In this document: positions 32,798 through 41,160 of the stretch, one piece after another | Position numbering within the stretch: the first letter of the stretch is position 1 | Layout: each line of letters opens with the position of its first letter | From: an uncultured Chloroflexota bacterium | GTDB lineage: Bacteria > Chloroflexota > Anaerolineae > Anaerolineales > Villigracilaceae | Assembly (NCBI GenBank): GCA_900696595.1 | Contig: CAADGT010000119.1 | Span: forward strand, 1 to 43,932 | Reading direction: 5' to 3' | Length of the DNA stretch: 43,932 bases | Made by a program: the position numbers and the translations under genes | Notes under the pieces: generated by a model | The model's database searches: none | What the model saw: only the letters and a program-made list of their open reading frames with translations | What the model was told of the DNA's origin: nothing

Positions 32798-33696
32798 AGG
32801 TCGCAGTCACAGGCGCGTTCAGTTATTCGGGCAAGTACATTACCAGGCGGTTGCTGGAGCGCGGCGAGGAAATCGTCACGCTGACCAACCACCCAAACCG
32901 CCCCGATCCCTTCAACGGAAAAGTCAAAGCCTTCCCCCTGAATTTCTCGAACCCGGCGGAATTGGTCGAATCCCTGCGCGGCGCGGACGTCCTGGTCAAC
33001 ACATATTGGATCCGCTTCGACAAAGGCTCGAACACCCAGCCAAAGGCGGTCGAGAACACAAAAATTTTGGTGGACGCGGCGGTCAAGGCGGGCGTGAAGC
33101 GCATGATTCATATCAGCATCACGAATCCCTCCGCCGATTCGCGCCTGCCCTACTTTTGGGGAAAAGCCGCCAATGAAAAATTCGTGACCGAATCGGGCAT
33201 GAGTTACGCCATCCTGCGCCCCACCGTCTTGTTCGGCAAAGAGGATATTCTCGTCAACAACATCGCCTGGTTGATGCGCCGCCTGCCGCTCTTCGGCTTG
33301 CCCGGCGACGGCTCCTGCAAACTCTCCCCCGTTTATGTGGACGACCTGGCGGAACTGGCTGCTGAAGCCGTCTATAAAAAGGAAAATTACGTTTGGGACG
33401 CCGTTGGACCGGACGAATTTACATTCAAGGAAATGACGCAGTTGATCGGCGCAACCATCGGGAAGAAACGCCTGCTCATCCCCCTGCCGCCGCGTCTGGC
33501 GCTGCTTGCCGCCCAGTTCCTCAGCCTGTTCGTGAACGATGTCATGCTCACCTCCGAAGAAGTGGACGGATTGATGGCGAACCTGCTCGTCTCAAAAGAA
33601 CCGCCGCGCTGCAAGACCAGTTTAAAGGATTGGTTGAAAGAGAATCGGGAAACGGTCGGGAGGAATTACGCCTCGGAACTGGCGAGACATTTTTAG
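32794..33696 (+). CDS. NAD(P)-dependent atypical SDR (NmrA / NDUFA9-like epimerase family)
   Basis: This is a 300-residue protein with an N-terminal Rossmann motif VTGAFSYSGKYITRRLL, then RGADVLVNTYW, KRMIHISITNPSADSRLPYF then WGKAANE, and LRPTVLFGKEDIL. It fits atypical short-chain dehydrogenases that bind NAD(P) and may be enzymes, sensors or complex I-like assembly factors. The substrate is unknown. The start overlaps the previous stop and the end overlaps that of the convergent DUF2726 gene by 4 bp. Confidence 0.85.
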   Translation: MKVAVTGAFSYSGKYITRRLLERGEEIVTLTNHPNRPDPFNGKVKAFPLNFSNPAELVESLRGADVLVNTYWIRFDKGSNTQPKAVENTKILVDAAVKAGVKRMIHISITNPSADSRLPYFWGKAANEKFVTESGMSYAILRPTVLFGKEDILVNNIAWLMRRLPLFGLPGDGSCKLSPVYVDDLAELAAEAVYKKENYVWDAVGPDEFTFKEMTQLIGATIGKKRLLIPLPPRLALLAAQFLSLFVNDVMLTSEEVDGLMANLLVSKEPPRCKTSLKDWLKENRETVGRNYASELARHF

Positions 33697-34265
33697 GGAA
33701 TCGGAACAGCCCCGGCGCAATGAGGGTTGTCAATACAGCCGTAATACATCCGCTCATCGTGGGCGCCATTGCGATGGATTCTCAACACCATCATCTTGCC
33801 GCAGAGCGGGCAGTTGGGAACGGCGTCATCGGCGTCTTCCGGTTTCCCGGCCTTCACAAGCGCCAGTTGGAAAAGCGGAATCAGGTCGTTTGGGTCGTAC
33901 TTTTCGAGGGACGGGACATGCACAAGCGGAACCCCGGCGTCGGCAAAAACCTCCGCGATGTATTTATCGGCTTCGCGCATACCCTCCTTCAAGATCGGCT
34001 TGACGATCTCCACGCCGAAGGACGGGCGGAAGGTCTTTATCTCGCACAGCAAAAAATCCACATGCTTGCGAAAGAGTTTATTGAAGTAATGCACATTCTC
34101 GTTCGGACGGACAATCGTAAAGAGATCGCTCAACGCAACCTTGGGGCTGATCAGATAACGCGCGCCCATCAACTCCGTCAAGGAACGAAAAAGAGCCGCT
34201 TCCGTTTTGCTCAGGAAGGGCTCTCGAAGCCGGTAGGGCAGGCGGGCGCGTTTCACATCGGTCAT
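33693..34265 (-). CDS. DUF2726-domain protein with C-terminal zinc ribbon
   Basis: This is a 190-residue protein. Residues about 15-140 (LREPFLSKTEAALFRSLTEL, HVDFLLCEIKTFRPSFGVEI, ADKYIAEVFADAGVPLVHVP) fit DUF2726, a restriction-endonuclease-like fold. The C-terminus has NCPLCGKMM and YYGCIDNPHCAG, a four-Cys zinc ribbon like that of topoisomerase C-termini. It may act on nucleic acid. ATG 34265 is chosen because a TATAAT lies 6 bases upstream (leaderless); an in-frame extension to 34331 would pass through that box. Confidence 0.82.
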   Translation of the reverse strand: MTDVKRARLPYRLREPFLSKTEAALFRSLTELMGARYLISPKVALSDLFTIVRPNENVHYFNKLFRKHVDFLLCEIKTFRPSFGVEIVKPILKEGMREADKYIAEVFADAGVPLVHVPSLEKYDPNDLIPLFQLALVKAGKPEDADDAVPNCPLCGKMMVLRIHRNGAHDERMYYGCIDNPHCAGAVPIP

Positions 34266-34271
34266 GAGGCG

Positions 34272-34277
34272 ATTATA
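34272..34277 (-). promoter_or_regulatory. -10 box of the leaderless DUF2726 gene
   Basis: On the minus strand, TATAAT is followed by CGCCTC and then ATG. The six-base gap places the transcript start at the start codon. Confidence 0.65.
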
Positions 34278-34346
34278 CGGCAGGTTCAACCCTGCGTACA
34301 GAATTTTATTTTGGCGGCGGCTCCAATGCAATGATGGCGTCCGCAG

Positions 34347-34365
34347 GTCGGAGCGACACTCCGAC
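34347..34365. repeat. Hairpin GTCGGAG-CGACA-CTCCGAC
   Basis: This is a perfect 7-bp stem that ends one base before the stop codon of the CruF-like gene (34366). It lies at the 3' end of that transcript and may protect or end it. No T-run follows on the minus strand. Confidence 0.55.
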
Positions 34366-35142
34366 TTACTTCATGTATCGCTTCATTTGCGTCCATGCAA
34401 AGAAAAGCCAGGGAAAGATAGCAAAAAGACCGGCAAGCGCCGGCCCGCCCAGCCCGCCCAGAAAAGCATTGGAAATATGCATCGTCGCAATAAGCGCGAA
34501 CAGGATAACGGCAAACCGGTCAAATTGCGGATCGTCGCGCCACGGCAGCGCGGGCTTGCCCAGCAGGAGGAAAACGCCAAAAGAAATAAAGGTCGTCAGC
34601 CACCAGCCTAAAAAATTGTGAACGGGAATGCCAAAATACGCGCCTTGAATCTCCCAGACCCAATGCCCGGCTCTGACCATGATCGGGTCCATGACCAGGT
34701 CCCAGGCTGTCATGACGGCCGCGCCGATTGCCGCAACCTGCGCCCGCCGCCAAGCCGCTCCGGCGGGGATGATCCAATCCGCAATGACAAAGGAAGGATA
34801 GGTCATCATGAACCATGCGGCAGGGATGATTAAAGGCACAAGTCCCAGGAACAGAAACCCAAGTTTATCGCTGTAATGATAGGGACCATAAATCGCGCCG
34901 GTCGCCACGCCCAGCGACTCAAACGTCAGGCTGACGCTGAAGGTCGCCGCCAACATCCCCGCCGCCCTGCCCCAGCCCATGCGTTGTGAGGCGTGAAACA
35001 GGGCGATCAAAAAGCCGAGCAGGGTGGAAAGCGGCGCAAGAACATGCGGAACCTTCTCCAGCGCAAACAGGGAATATTGAATGCCCGCCGCCGTCAGCGC
35101 CAGGGCGACGAGTAAAACGATGATAAGTTTTCGAAGATTCAT
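34366..35142 (-). CDS. CruF-like carotenoid biosynthesis membrane protein (DUF422)
   Basis: This is a 258-residue integral membrane protein with about seven TM segments. Family marks are FESLGVATGAIYGPYHYSDK and WDLVMDPIMVRAGHWVWEIQ, GAYFGIPVHNFLGWW. CruF-type proteins hydrate carotenoid end groups. ATG 35142 overlaps the stop of the CCA-adding enzyme (ATGA); an upstream extension to 35562 is only an out-of-frame read of that gene. No other carotenoid genes are nearby. Confidence 0.87.
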   Translation of the reverse strand: MNLRKLIIVLLVALALTAAGIQYSLFALEKVPHVLAPLSTLLGFLIALFHASQRMGWGRAAGMLAATFSVSLTFESLGVATGAIYGPYHYSDKLGFLFLGLVPLIIPAAWFMMTYPSFVIADWIIPAGAAWRRAQVAAIGAAVMTAWDLVMDPIMVRAGHWVWEIQGAYFGIPVHNFLGWWLTTFISFGVFLLLGKPALPWRDDPQFDRFAVILFALIATMHISNAFLGGLGGPALAGLFAIFPWLFFAWTQMKRYMK

Positions 35143-36416
35143 GCGCCCTGCCAGGGCTGCCCGGCAAGCAATTTGTCGAGCAGCGTTTCTTCCTGCGATC
35201 CGTTCGCAATCTCGCCGTCCAGCCAGGCGGCGCGCAAACGCAACAGGATTTCGCCGAAGCGCGGGCCCGGCGGCAAGCCGCGCGCCTTCAAGTCGTTGCC
35301 CGTCGTAAACGGTTTGACGTGCCGCCAGATGGAAATATAACTCAACAGCGAATTCTCGCGTGAGACAAGATACACGGCATAGATCGAAAGCAGGGGCAGT
35401 TTTTCCAGCGCGTAAGTCCATTCGCTCGGTCTCATGTCCGTCAGGTGAACCAGCCCGCGCTTCAACTGCGCCGCCGCCCAAACCGCCAGCGTCAACTCGT
35501 TGGTGAAATCCAGGCGGTTGGCAAGCAGGATCACATCCGCCTCCGCCAGCTCCATAAACCACAACATGTACCCCATCGTCCGCCGGTCGGCTTGAATATC
35601 GAGTTGGGCGTCCATCTCAAGAAAGTCCGCGTAGTCCTGGTTAAACTCAGGCATCTTTGGATGAATCGCGTCCAAAATCCCTAATTTGGCTACGCGCAAC
35701 ATCATGACTGCAAACCGCTCTTCGTCCAAGATCAGGTCAAACTCGTGGCGCAACCGCTCGCCGCTCAGGGAATGTAAGACTTTCAACGTCTCTTCATTGA
35801 TTTGTTCAAGCGTAGACGAATCCATCTGAAAGGAATAACGTCCTTCGTAACGGATTGCGCGAAAAATACGAGTCGGGTCGTCCAACAACGATTTGGGATG
35901 AAGAGCGCGGATCACCCTCCGCTCGAGGTCTGTTTGCCCTTTCAGCGGGTCGAGGATTTCGCCCAAGCCTTCGCCGTCCAAACGGAGCGCCATGGCGTTG
36001 ATGGTGAAGTCGCGCCTGCGCAGGTCGTCCTCGATCGTGGCTGGCGCGACTGTCGGAAGCGCGCCCGGTTTGTCGTAGGTTTCTTTGCGGGCGGTGATGA
36101 GGTCAAGGGTTGAAGGTTGAAGGTCGAAAGTTGAAGGCAGCTGCCAGATGGCAGTGCGGAATGGGAAGTGAGGGATGAGTCTGCCGCCGTAGATTTCAAC
36201 GAGTTTGTTTCCAAGTTTAATCGCGTCGCCTTCGACGACAATATCCAAATCGTTGACGGGCTTTCCCAGCAACAGGTCGCGGACGAAGCCGCCCACCGCA
36301 TAGCAGGGCATGTTGAGGGATGCGGCCAGGTCGGCGATGTTCGAGAGTAGAACCCGTTTCTCGGGCGGGACCAAGTCCGGGTCGAGAAAGAGGCGGAGAA
36401 CTTCATCCTTTTGCAT
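35139..36416 (-). CDS. cca: CCA-adding enzyme / poly(A) polymerase-type tRNA nucleotidyltransferase
   Basis: This is a 425-residue class II nucleotidyltransferase. VGGFVRDLLLG at 41-51, the metal-binding DLDIV with Asp56 and Asp58, and RRRDFTINAMA at about 133-143 are all intact. The neck and body follow. It adds or repairs the CCA end of tRNAs. Residues about 93-106 (LPSTFDLQPSTLDL) are encoded by a heptad array that keeps the frame within the head domain. On the minus strand, TAGAAT lies 6 bases before the ATG, so the mRNA is probably leaderless. The stop is coupled to the CruF-like gene. Confidence 0.92.
   Translation of the reverse strand: MQKDEVLRLFLDPDLVPPEKRVLLSNIADLAASLNMPCYAVGGFVRDLLLGKPVNDLDIVVEGDAIKLGNKLVEIYGGRLIPHFPFRTAIWQLPSTFDLQPSTLDLITARKETYDKPGALPTVAPATIEDDLRRRDFTINAMALRLDGEGLGEILDPLKGQTDLERRVIRALHPKSLLDDPTRIFRAIRYEGRYSFQMDSSTLEQINEETLKVLHSLSGERLRHEFDLILDEERFAVMMLRVAKLGILDAIHPKMPEFNQDYADFLEMDAQLDIQADRRTMGYMLWFMELAEADVILLANRLDFTNELTLAVWAAAQLKRGLVHLTDMRPSEWTYALEKLPLLSIYAVYLVSRENSLLSYISIWRHVKPFTTGNDLKARGLPPGPRFGEILLRLRAAWLDGEIANGSQEETLLDKLLAGQPWQGA
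36103..36140. repeat. Heptad array inside cca
   Basis: Units GAAGGTT, GAAGGTC, GAAAGTT and GAAGGCA run in phase after TCAAGGGTT. They encode a short Ser/Thr/Leu repeat (PSTFDLQPSTLDL on the minus strand) without disturbing the catalytic motifs on either side. Confidence 0.85.
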
Positions 36417-36422
36417 GGGTCA

Positions 36423-36428
36423 ATTCTA
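36423..36428 (-). promoter_or_regulatory. -10 box of the leaderless cca gene
   Basis: On the minus strand, TAGAAT is followed by TGACCC and then ATG (36416). The six-base spacing equals that of the boxes at 26770 and 34272. Confidence 0.55.
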
Positions 36429-36444
36429 CCCGCACTCCATCCGT

Positions 36445-37881
36445 CTACGCCTCAAGTTCAGCGTCCGCTTTTTGCAGCAGGTCGTCCAGTTTGGATGAAG
36501 CGTCGTCGGGCAACGGGTCTTGGACCGGTTGGGCAAGAATCTCCTGCGCTTTTTTGCGCGCGTTGGAATACATGGACGGCTTGCCAAGTTGAAGCCACTG
36601 GTCGAGGGTGTGGCGGTCGAGCAGGTCGGCGTAATGGACTTCGTCGCCGCGCGCGAATTTGCGGGTGGATTTGCGCGAGAGGAAATGCCCGCCGGGTCCC
36701 ACTTCCACAACGTCGTCGGTGAGAATTTTTTCTGGGGTTGAATCGACGCCTTGAAAGATGCGCTCGCAGAAATGCGCGATCTCGTTGTCCACGACGATCT
36801 GTTCAAGCACGAGCAGTTGGTCGCTTTCAATTTCGCCGAAGCCGACGAGGATATCCGAGCCTGCCAAAACAGGCGGAATGGTGGAGATGACTTTTTCCAG
36901 CACTGCTTCCGCGCCGGGCTGGCGCGCGTCGGCGGTGCATCCGGCGGATGTGGCGGGAAGGTTGTAGTAGCGTCCCATCTCGACCAGCGCGGCGGACATC
37001 AACCCCATTTCGGGCGTTCCGGCTGTGTAGGCGCCGCTGCGCATATCGGTCGTGCCGGTGGCGCTGCTGTAAATCATCGGGCGGCCCGGATGCGCCAATT
37101 GGTAGACGACGATTGAGGATAACGCTTCGGCGTTGGCGAGGCAGATGTTGCCGAACAGGCTGGCGGGTCCGGTCATGCCGGGGACGGGCATGGGCAGGAC
37201 CATGATGGGGAGATTCAAGCCGCCCAGTTCAAAGTAGGCGTCCATCATGGGCCCGTCGTGGATGAGCGGCGAGACAGGGCAGTAGATCAACGAGTAGGCA
37301 TGGCGCGCGCGGACTTCGTCTTCGCTGCCGAATAACGCGATCAGGGCTTCTGCAAGGTAGGGGGCTTGCTCGGCGTTGTGCAGTTCGTGCTGTCCGTGTT
37401 TGGAGCAGTATTTCATCATGGCGGCCCATTCATGGAGCGGGCGCGAGTGGGCGGGTTTGTCCTCGGCGGAGACGGGCGGCCATGCCATTACGCCCATGTC
37501 CATGCTTTGAAAGATGCGCAGGGCGTTTTCGTTATCTTTAAATGTGCCGTAGCGCCGTTCGCCAGTGTGAAAGTCCTGGGCGAAGGCGGCAGTGCCGTCG
37601 AGCGCGTAACGCGAGACGGGGGAAGGCAGGGGGTAGTCGTTTTGCGGGTTGCGCGCGCCGAGCGTGAAGGATTCCGGCGAGGATTGCAGGGCGCAATCCA
37701 CAAGTTCGGACGGGATGTAGGCAATGCGCTCCTCCCAGTCCACTTCTGCGCCGTTGGACTCCAACAGTTTCAACGCTTTGTCGCTGTGGTAGCGCACGCC
37801 CGCCTCCCGCAAGATGCGCAGGGTCTCGTTGTGGGCGCGTTCTTTTTCTGATTCAGTCAATACCTGGCTTTGAAATCGCAT
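36445..37881 (-). CDS. MttB-family (non-pyrrolysine) methyltransferase, paralogue 3
   Basis: This is a 478-residue protein. The N-terminal LTESEKERAHNETLRILREA, central YCPVSPLIHDGP, the block AEALSSIVVYQLAHPGRPMI and the C-terminal EVGPGGHFLSRKSTRKFARG mark it as MttB superfamily. No UAG interrupts it. AAAAGGAG precedes ATG 37881. It is the last of four MttB genes downstream of the ABC permeases. The substrate is unknown; its differences from paralogues 5 and 6 in the region after PLHEW suggest a different methyl donor (inference). Confidence 0.92.
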   Translation of the reverse strand: MRFQSQVLTESEKERAHNETLRILREAGVRYHSDKALKLLESNGAEVDWEERIAYIPSELVDCALQSSPESFTLGARNPQNDYPLPSPVSRYALDGTAAFAQDFHTGERRYGTFKDNENALRIFQSMDMGVMAWPPVSAEDKPAHSRPLHEWAAMMKYCSKHGQHELHNAEQAPYLAEALIALFGSEDEVRARHAYSLIYCPVSPLIHDGPMMDAYFELGGLNLPIMVLPMPVPGMTGPASLFGNICLANAEALSSIVVYQLAHPGRPMIYSSATGTTDMRSGAYTAGTPEMGLMSAALVEMGRYYNLPATSAGCTADARQPGAEAVLEKVISTIPPVLAGSDILVGFGEIESDQLLVLEQIVVDNEIAHFCERIFQGVDSTPEKILTDDVVEVGPGGHFLSRKSTRKFARGDEVHYADLLDRHTLDQWLQLGKPSMYSNARKKAQEILAQPVQDPLPDDASSKLDDLLQKADAELEA

Positions 37882-37966
37882 GATTACTCCTTTTGTCCTG
37901 CGCGCAAAAGAGGCGCTATCGTCTGACGGTGTGGGGAAATCTTATTTCAGTTTGTTCTCGCACGGG

Positions 37967-37990
37967 CGCAAACTAAAGTTTGCGGTACGA
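37967..37990. repeat. Palindromic intergenic repeat, GCAAACT family, copy 2
   Basis: CGCAAACT-AA-AGTTTGCG (37967-37984) is followed by GTACGA. The core and the GTAC flank match the copies at 5072 and 39473. It lies between MttB paralogues 3 and 4. Confidence 0.7.
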
Positions 37991-37996
37991 ACCGCG

Positions 37997-39442
37997 CTAT
38001 GCGATCTTGACTCCTGCGCGGGCGCGGCGTTCAATTTTTTCGAGTTCGCGTTCGGTCGCTTCGTCGAAGGGAATGGGCTGGTGCGTCCGGGCGATCTGTT
38101 TTACCTTGTCCCGCAGTTCGTCCACGAAGGTGGGTTTGCCGGGCGCGGACCAGGTCTCGTAGGTGTCGGAGGCGTCGTAGTCGGTCATGTACACTTCTTC
38201 GCCGTTGCGCAGAGCGTCCAGCGTGGAGCGGCGGCTGAGGAAGTTGCCGCCATGCCCGACGGCGGCCAGGTCAACCTCCAGCCATTCGCGCACGCCGGTA
38301 TTGACGCCGGAGGAAAGGCGCGAAGAGCGGCGGAAGATTTCCACGTCTATCATCAATTGTTCGAGGCTGAGGAACATGGAGCCGCCCACCTGACCCGGTC
38401 CCACCAGCAGGTCGGGCCACGAGAGCGTGACCATCGCCCAGTTCAAGGCGCGCTCATAACTGGCGCGGATGCCCGGCACATAATGTCCCGTGCTTCCGGC
38501 GGAGGCTTCCACGGGCAGTTCGTAAAAACGCGCCATCTCAGCCACAGCCGCGCCGAGCAAGCCATGCTCCACTTCACTGCCGGTGAAGCGCCCTGTGTAG
38601 GGGTCCATGATGGAAGGGCATGGGGCGTAGATCACGGGCGTCCCGGGCGCTGCGGCTTGCACGAGGCACAAGGTTGCGATGGTTTCGCAGTTGGCAAGCA
38701 ACAGGGTGGAAATTAAACGCGCGGGCGACGTGCCGCCAAACATGGGCATGGGCATGATCGCGGCGGGGACGCCCCATTCGATCATTTCGAGGTAAGCGTC
38801 GGTGTGATCGGCTTCGATGATCATGGGCGAAACGGGCGTGATCAAAAACGAGTACGGTTTTATCTCGCAGACCTTTTCCCTGCCTCCGAAAGCGGCGCCG
38901 AGAATCTCCAATGCCCAGCGCGATTGTTCGACGCTATGAGTCGTGTCCTGCCAGTGTTTTGTGAAATTACTGGTCATCATGCGGAAGTAGTGGGCAAAGT
39001 CGCCGATGGATTCCTGCGCGAAGCCGGGGTCCACCATCGCCCAATAGACGCCGACCTCGTCAATGGAATCGATCACACGCGTGGCGTTCAGCCAGTCTTC
39101 GTATCCGGCCAGACGACGTTTGCCGGTCAGGTGGTCAATGATGTAGGATGCGCCGCCGTCGGCCACCAGCGAACATTGCTCCGCGTTCAACGGGAAATGC
39201 CAGCCCGGTCTCCTGCCGCCCAATGAAAATTTGCGCGGAGCCTGTTTCAAACATTCCTCCACCAGACTGCGCGGAAAACGAACGATGTTCGTCTTGGGGT
39301 TGACATCCGCCCCGGCTGTTTTGAGGATTTTCCGCCCCCGCGCCGTGTCCACGCGCACGCCGATCGAAGCCAGGGTCGAGAGCGTCCGTTCGTGGACTTG
39401 CGTAATTTCGTTATCAGAAAGGATTCGTAATTTTGTTTCCAT
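37997..39442 (-). CDS. MttB-family (non-pyrrolysine) methyltransferase, paralogue 4
   Basis: This is a 481-residue protein with LSDNEITQVHERTLSTLASI at the N-terminus, LITPVSPMIIEADHTD in the middle, ANCETIATLCLVQAAAPGTP, and AVGHGGNFLSRRSTLDALRN near the end, all typical of the MttB superfamily. The frame is free of UAG. AAGGAA lies before ATG 39442. The 205-bp gap upstream, larger than the others in this group, holds a palindromic repeat and a TATAAC that could be a -10, so it may have its own promoter. Substrate unknown. Confidence 0.92.
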   Translation of the reverse strand: METKLRILSDNEITQVHERTLSTLASIGVRVDTARGRKILKTAGADVNPKTNIVRFPRSLVEECLKQAPRKFSLGGRRPGWHFPLNAEQCSLVADGGASYIIDHLTGKRRLAGYEDWLNATRVIDSIDEVGVYWAMVDPGFAQESIGDFAHYFRMMTSNFTKHWQDTTHSVEQSRWALEILGAAFGGREKVCEIKPYSFLITPVSPMIIEADHTDAYLEMIEWGVPAAIMPMPMFGGTSPARLISTLLLANCETIATLCLVQAAAPGTPVIYAPCPSIMDPYTGRFTGSEVEHGLLGAAVAEMARFYELPVEASAGSTGHYVPGIRASYERALNWAMVTLSWPDLLVGPGQVGGSMFLSLEQLMIDVEIFRRSSRLSSGVNTGVREWLEVDLAAVGHGGNFLSRRSTLDALRNGEEVYMTDYDASDTYETWSAPGKPTFVDELRDKVKQIARTHQPIPFDEATERELEKIERRARAGVKIA

Positions 39443-39472
39443 AGGATATTCCTTCGTGAATTCCGCGCAAAG

Positions 39473-39495
39473 GGCAAATTGAAGTTTGCCGTACG
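39473..39495. repeat. Palindromic intergenic repeat, GCAAACT family, copy 3
   Basis: GGCAAATT-GA-AGTTTGCC (39473-39490; one T-G pair) is followed by GTACG. It is in the same orientation as the copies at 5072 and 37967 and lies just upstream of MttB paralogue 4. The rest of 39491-39647 shows no gene. Confidence 0.7.
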
Positions 39496-39647
39496 CGCAG
39501 TGAAAAATTAAACGTTATACGACTCGCTTGCTTAAGGGGAGTTGATCGCTTGCGGCGGTTGCATTTGTTCCGCCAAAAATCTCTTGCGCCAGGAGGGTTT
39601 ATTTTTCCGGGAAGATCAAAACCCGCTCCTGAAGGAAGAGGTATCGT

Positions 39648-41108
39648 TCATTCTCTTCCTCCGATCTCCCGGTCTGCCCCTGCCAGGATGCGGGCTAATT
39701 CTTTTTGCTGAATTTCTTCGAGCGGTTGGGGATGATGGTTCTCGAGGATCCACTCCGCCTTTTCGCGCGCCACTTCGACGGGGTCGCGCATCCCGCCGGA
39801 CGGGTTGGGCTGGGCCGTCAACCCGGAGAATGTCCTGCGCCGGAGGTTTTCGCGCGTATGACGATGCTTGAGGTAATGGCTGCGCGGTCCCACCGCCTTG
39901 ACAACATCCAGAGCCATTGCTTCGCGGCTGGCGTCAAATCCCTCCGCGTTTATGCGAACGCGATGATAGATGTCGCTGTCGAGGATGATTTCCTCGGGTA
40001 TGAGCAATTTGCAGGTTTCGAGCAAGCCAAGCCCCGAGCCGGTGTCTGCCCCGGCGAGCGCGCAAAGCAAAAGCGCGGTCGCGGCTTCCTGCGCGGATTG
40101 CCAGCCGGGCATGGTCGCGTCTGTGCCAAACACGCCCGCAAGGGTCGGCACGCCCCAATGATGAGCCAATTCCACGCCGACGACGTAGGGAAGTTCGTTC
40201 TCCAAAGGCGTGGTCAAAAAAGCGCCGGTGCGCGGGTGCATGATTCCCGGCATGAAGGAATGAAAGACCGGCGCGCCCGGATACGCCATTTGAATCAACA
40301 CCAGCGCGGAGACGATTTCCGCGTGACCCGCGACGATGTTTCCCGCCAGGGTCGCCGGACCCGTCGCCCCCGCATTCGCCATGGACATAAATCCGACCGG
40401 CAAGCCCGCTTCCGCAAAAAGCAGGGCGGATTCCATTCCGTCTTTGTCCTGCGCGAGCGGGGCGATGCAGCAAACCAACAGGGAAAGCGGCGGGCGTTTT
40501 CGCATTGTCTCTTCATCCCCAGCCACGACGCGCGCCATCTCGACGGCGTATTTGCCCATGGTCTCCCCCATCACCGTTTCAGATTGAACGTGTTTGACGG
40601 TGTTGTTGAAGGAAGCGTCCAATTCGTGCAAAGGCGCCGTGCTGGGATGATCCGAGGCGGTGACGATGGGCCAGTAAAACCCGATGGAGGATAAGTAATC
40701 GGACATGCGCGCCATCTTCGCCACATCATCCTTGCAGGAGGGGCGGCGCTGGCGCGTGTCGAAGTCCACGGTTTCGACGCCGCATCCGTCTGTGGCGCAG
40801 AACATGCTTTTGCCGTCGAGATGTATATCGTGGGAAAGGGATCGCGCGCCCATGCAATAATAGCGGGGAGCCGTCGCAAGGGAGGCGGCTGCCAGGTCGG
40901 GGGCGAGGCGGACGATTTGCTTCTCGAAGTCCACCTGCGCGCCGTGTTCGGCATAGATCTTCAGGCATTTTTCCGAGGGGCAATGCACGCCCGTTTCCGC
41001 GAGAATTTCGAGCGCGCCATCGGCAAGCTGGCGAATCTGTTTGTCGTCAATTACATGGAAATGACGATTGGGGCGGATGGGTTGCAGCGGAGGGGTTGCC
41101 GAAGACAT
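39648..41108 (-). CDS. MttB-family (non-pyrrolysine) methyltransferase, paralogue 5
   Basis: This is a 486-residue protein. It is a close paralogue of the next gene upstream (41161): both have ATDGCGVETVD or TTDGCGVEVVD, SIGFYWP, and APLHELDASFNNTVKHVQSE or SPLHELEAGWNNTVKHFQSE. Family blocks CCIAPLAQDKDG, PATLAGNIVAGHAEIVSALV and VGPRSHYLKHRHT are present; the glycine pair of GPGGHF is changed to RS here. No UAG occurs in frame. The pair probably arose by local duplication and may share a substrate class. No strong ribosome binding site is seen before ATG 41108. Confidence 0.92.
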   Translation of the reverse strand: MSSATPPLQPIRPNRHFHVIDDKQIRQLADGALEILAETGVHCPSEKCLKIYAEHGAQVDFEKQIVRLAPDLAAASLATAPRYYCMGARSLSHDIHLDGKSMFCATDGCGVETVDFDTRQRRPSCKDDVAKMARMSDYLSSIGFYWPIVTASDHPSTAPLHELDASFNNTVKHVQSETVMGETMGKYAVEMARVVAGDEETMRKRPPLSLLVCCIAPLAQDKDGMESALLFAEAGLPVGFMSMANAGATGPATLAGNIVAGHAEIVSALVLIQMAYPGAPVFHSFMPGIMHPRTGAFLTTPLENELPYVVGVELAHHWGVPTLAGVFGTDATMPGWQSAQEAATALLLCALAGADTGSGLGLLETCKLLIPEEIILDSDIYHRVRINAEGFDASREAMALDVVKAVGPRSHYLKHRHTRENLRRRTFSGLTAQPNPSGGMRDPVEVAREKAEWILENHHPQPLEEIQQKELARILAGADREIGGRE

Positions 41109-41128
41109 AGTGTCTCGCTTATTTTACA

Positions 41129-41159
41129 GTAGAACAAGTCTTTAGACGACTTGCTCTAC
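41129..41159. repeat. 12-bp-stem hairpin between MttB paralogues 5 and 6
   Basis: GTAGAACAAGTC (41129-41140) pairs with GACTTGCTCTAC (41148-41159) with one G-T pair and a 7-base loop. It ends one base before the stop codon of paralogue 6. Confidence 0.7.
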
Positions 41160-41160
41160 C

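Noticed and set aside
31905-33696. Betaine synthesis operon controlled by GbsR
   Set aside because: The genes after the regulator are a small membrane protein and an SDR; no choline or betaine aldehyde dehydrogenase is there.
34347-34365. Rho-independent terminator of the CruF-like gene
   Set aside because: The stem is good but no T-run follows on the minus strand, so it is listed only as a hairpin.
34366-35562. A 398-residue version of the CruF-like protein
   Set aside because: The extra N-terminus is an out-of-frame read of cca; ATG 35142 gives the expected family start and an ATGA overlap.
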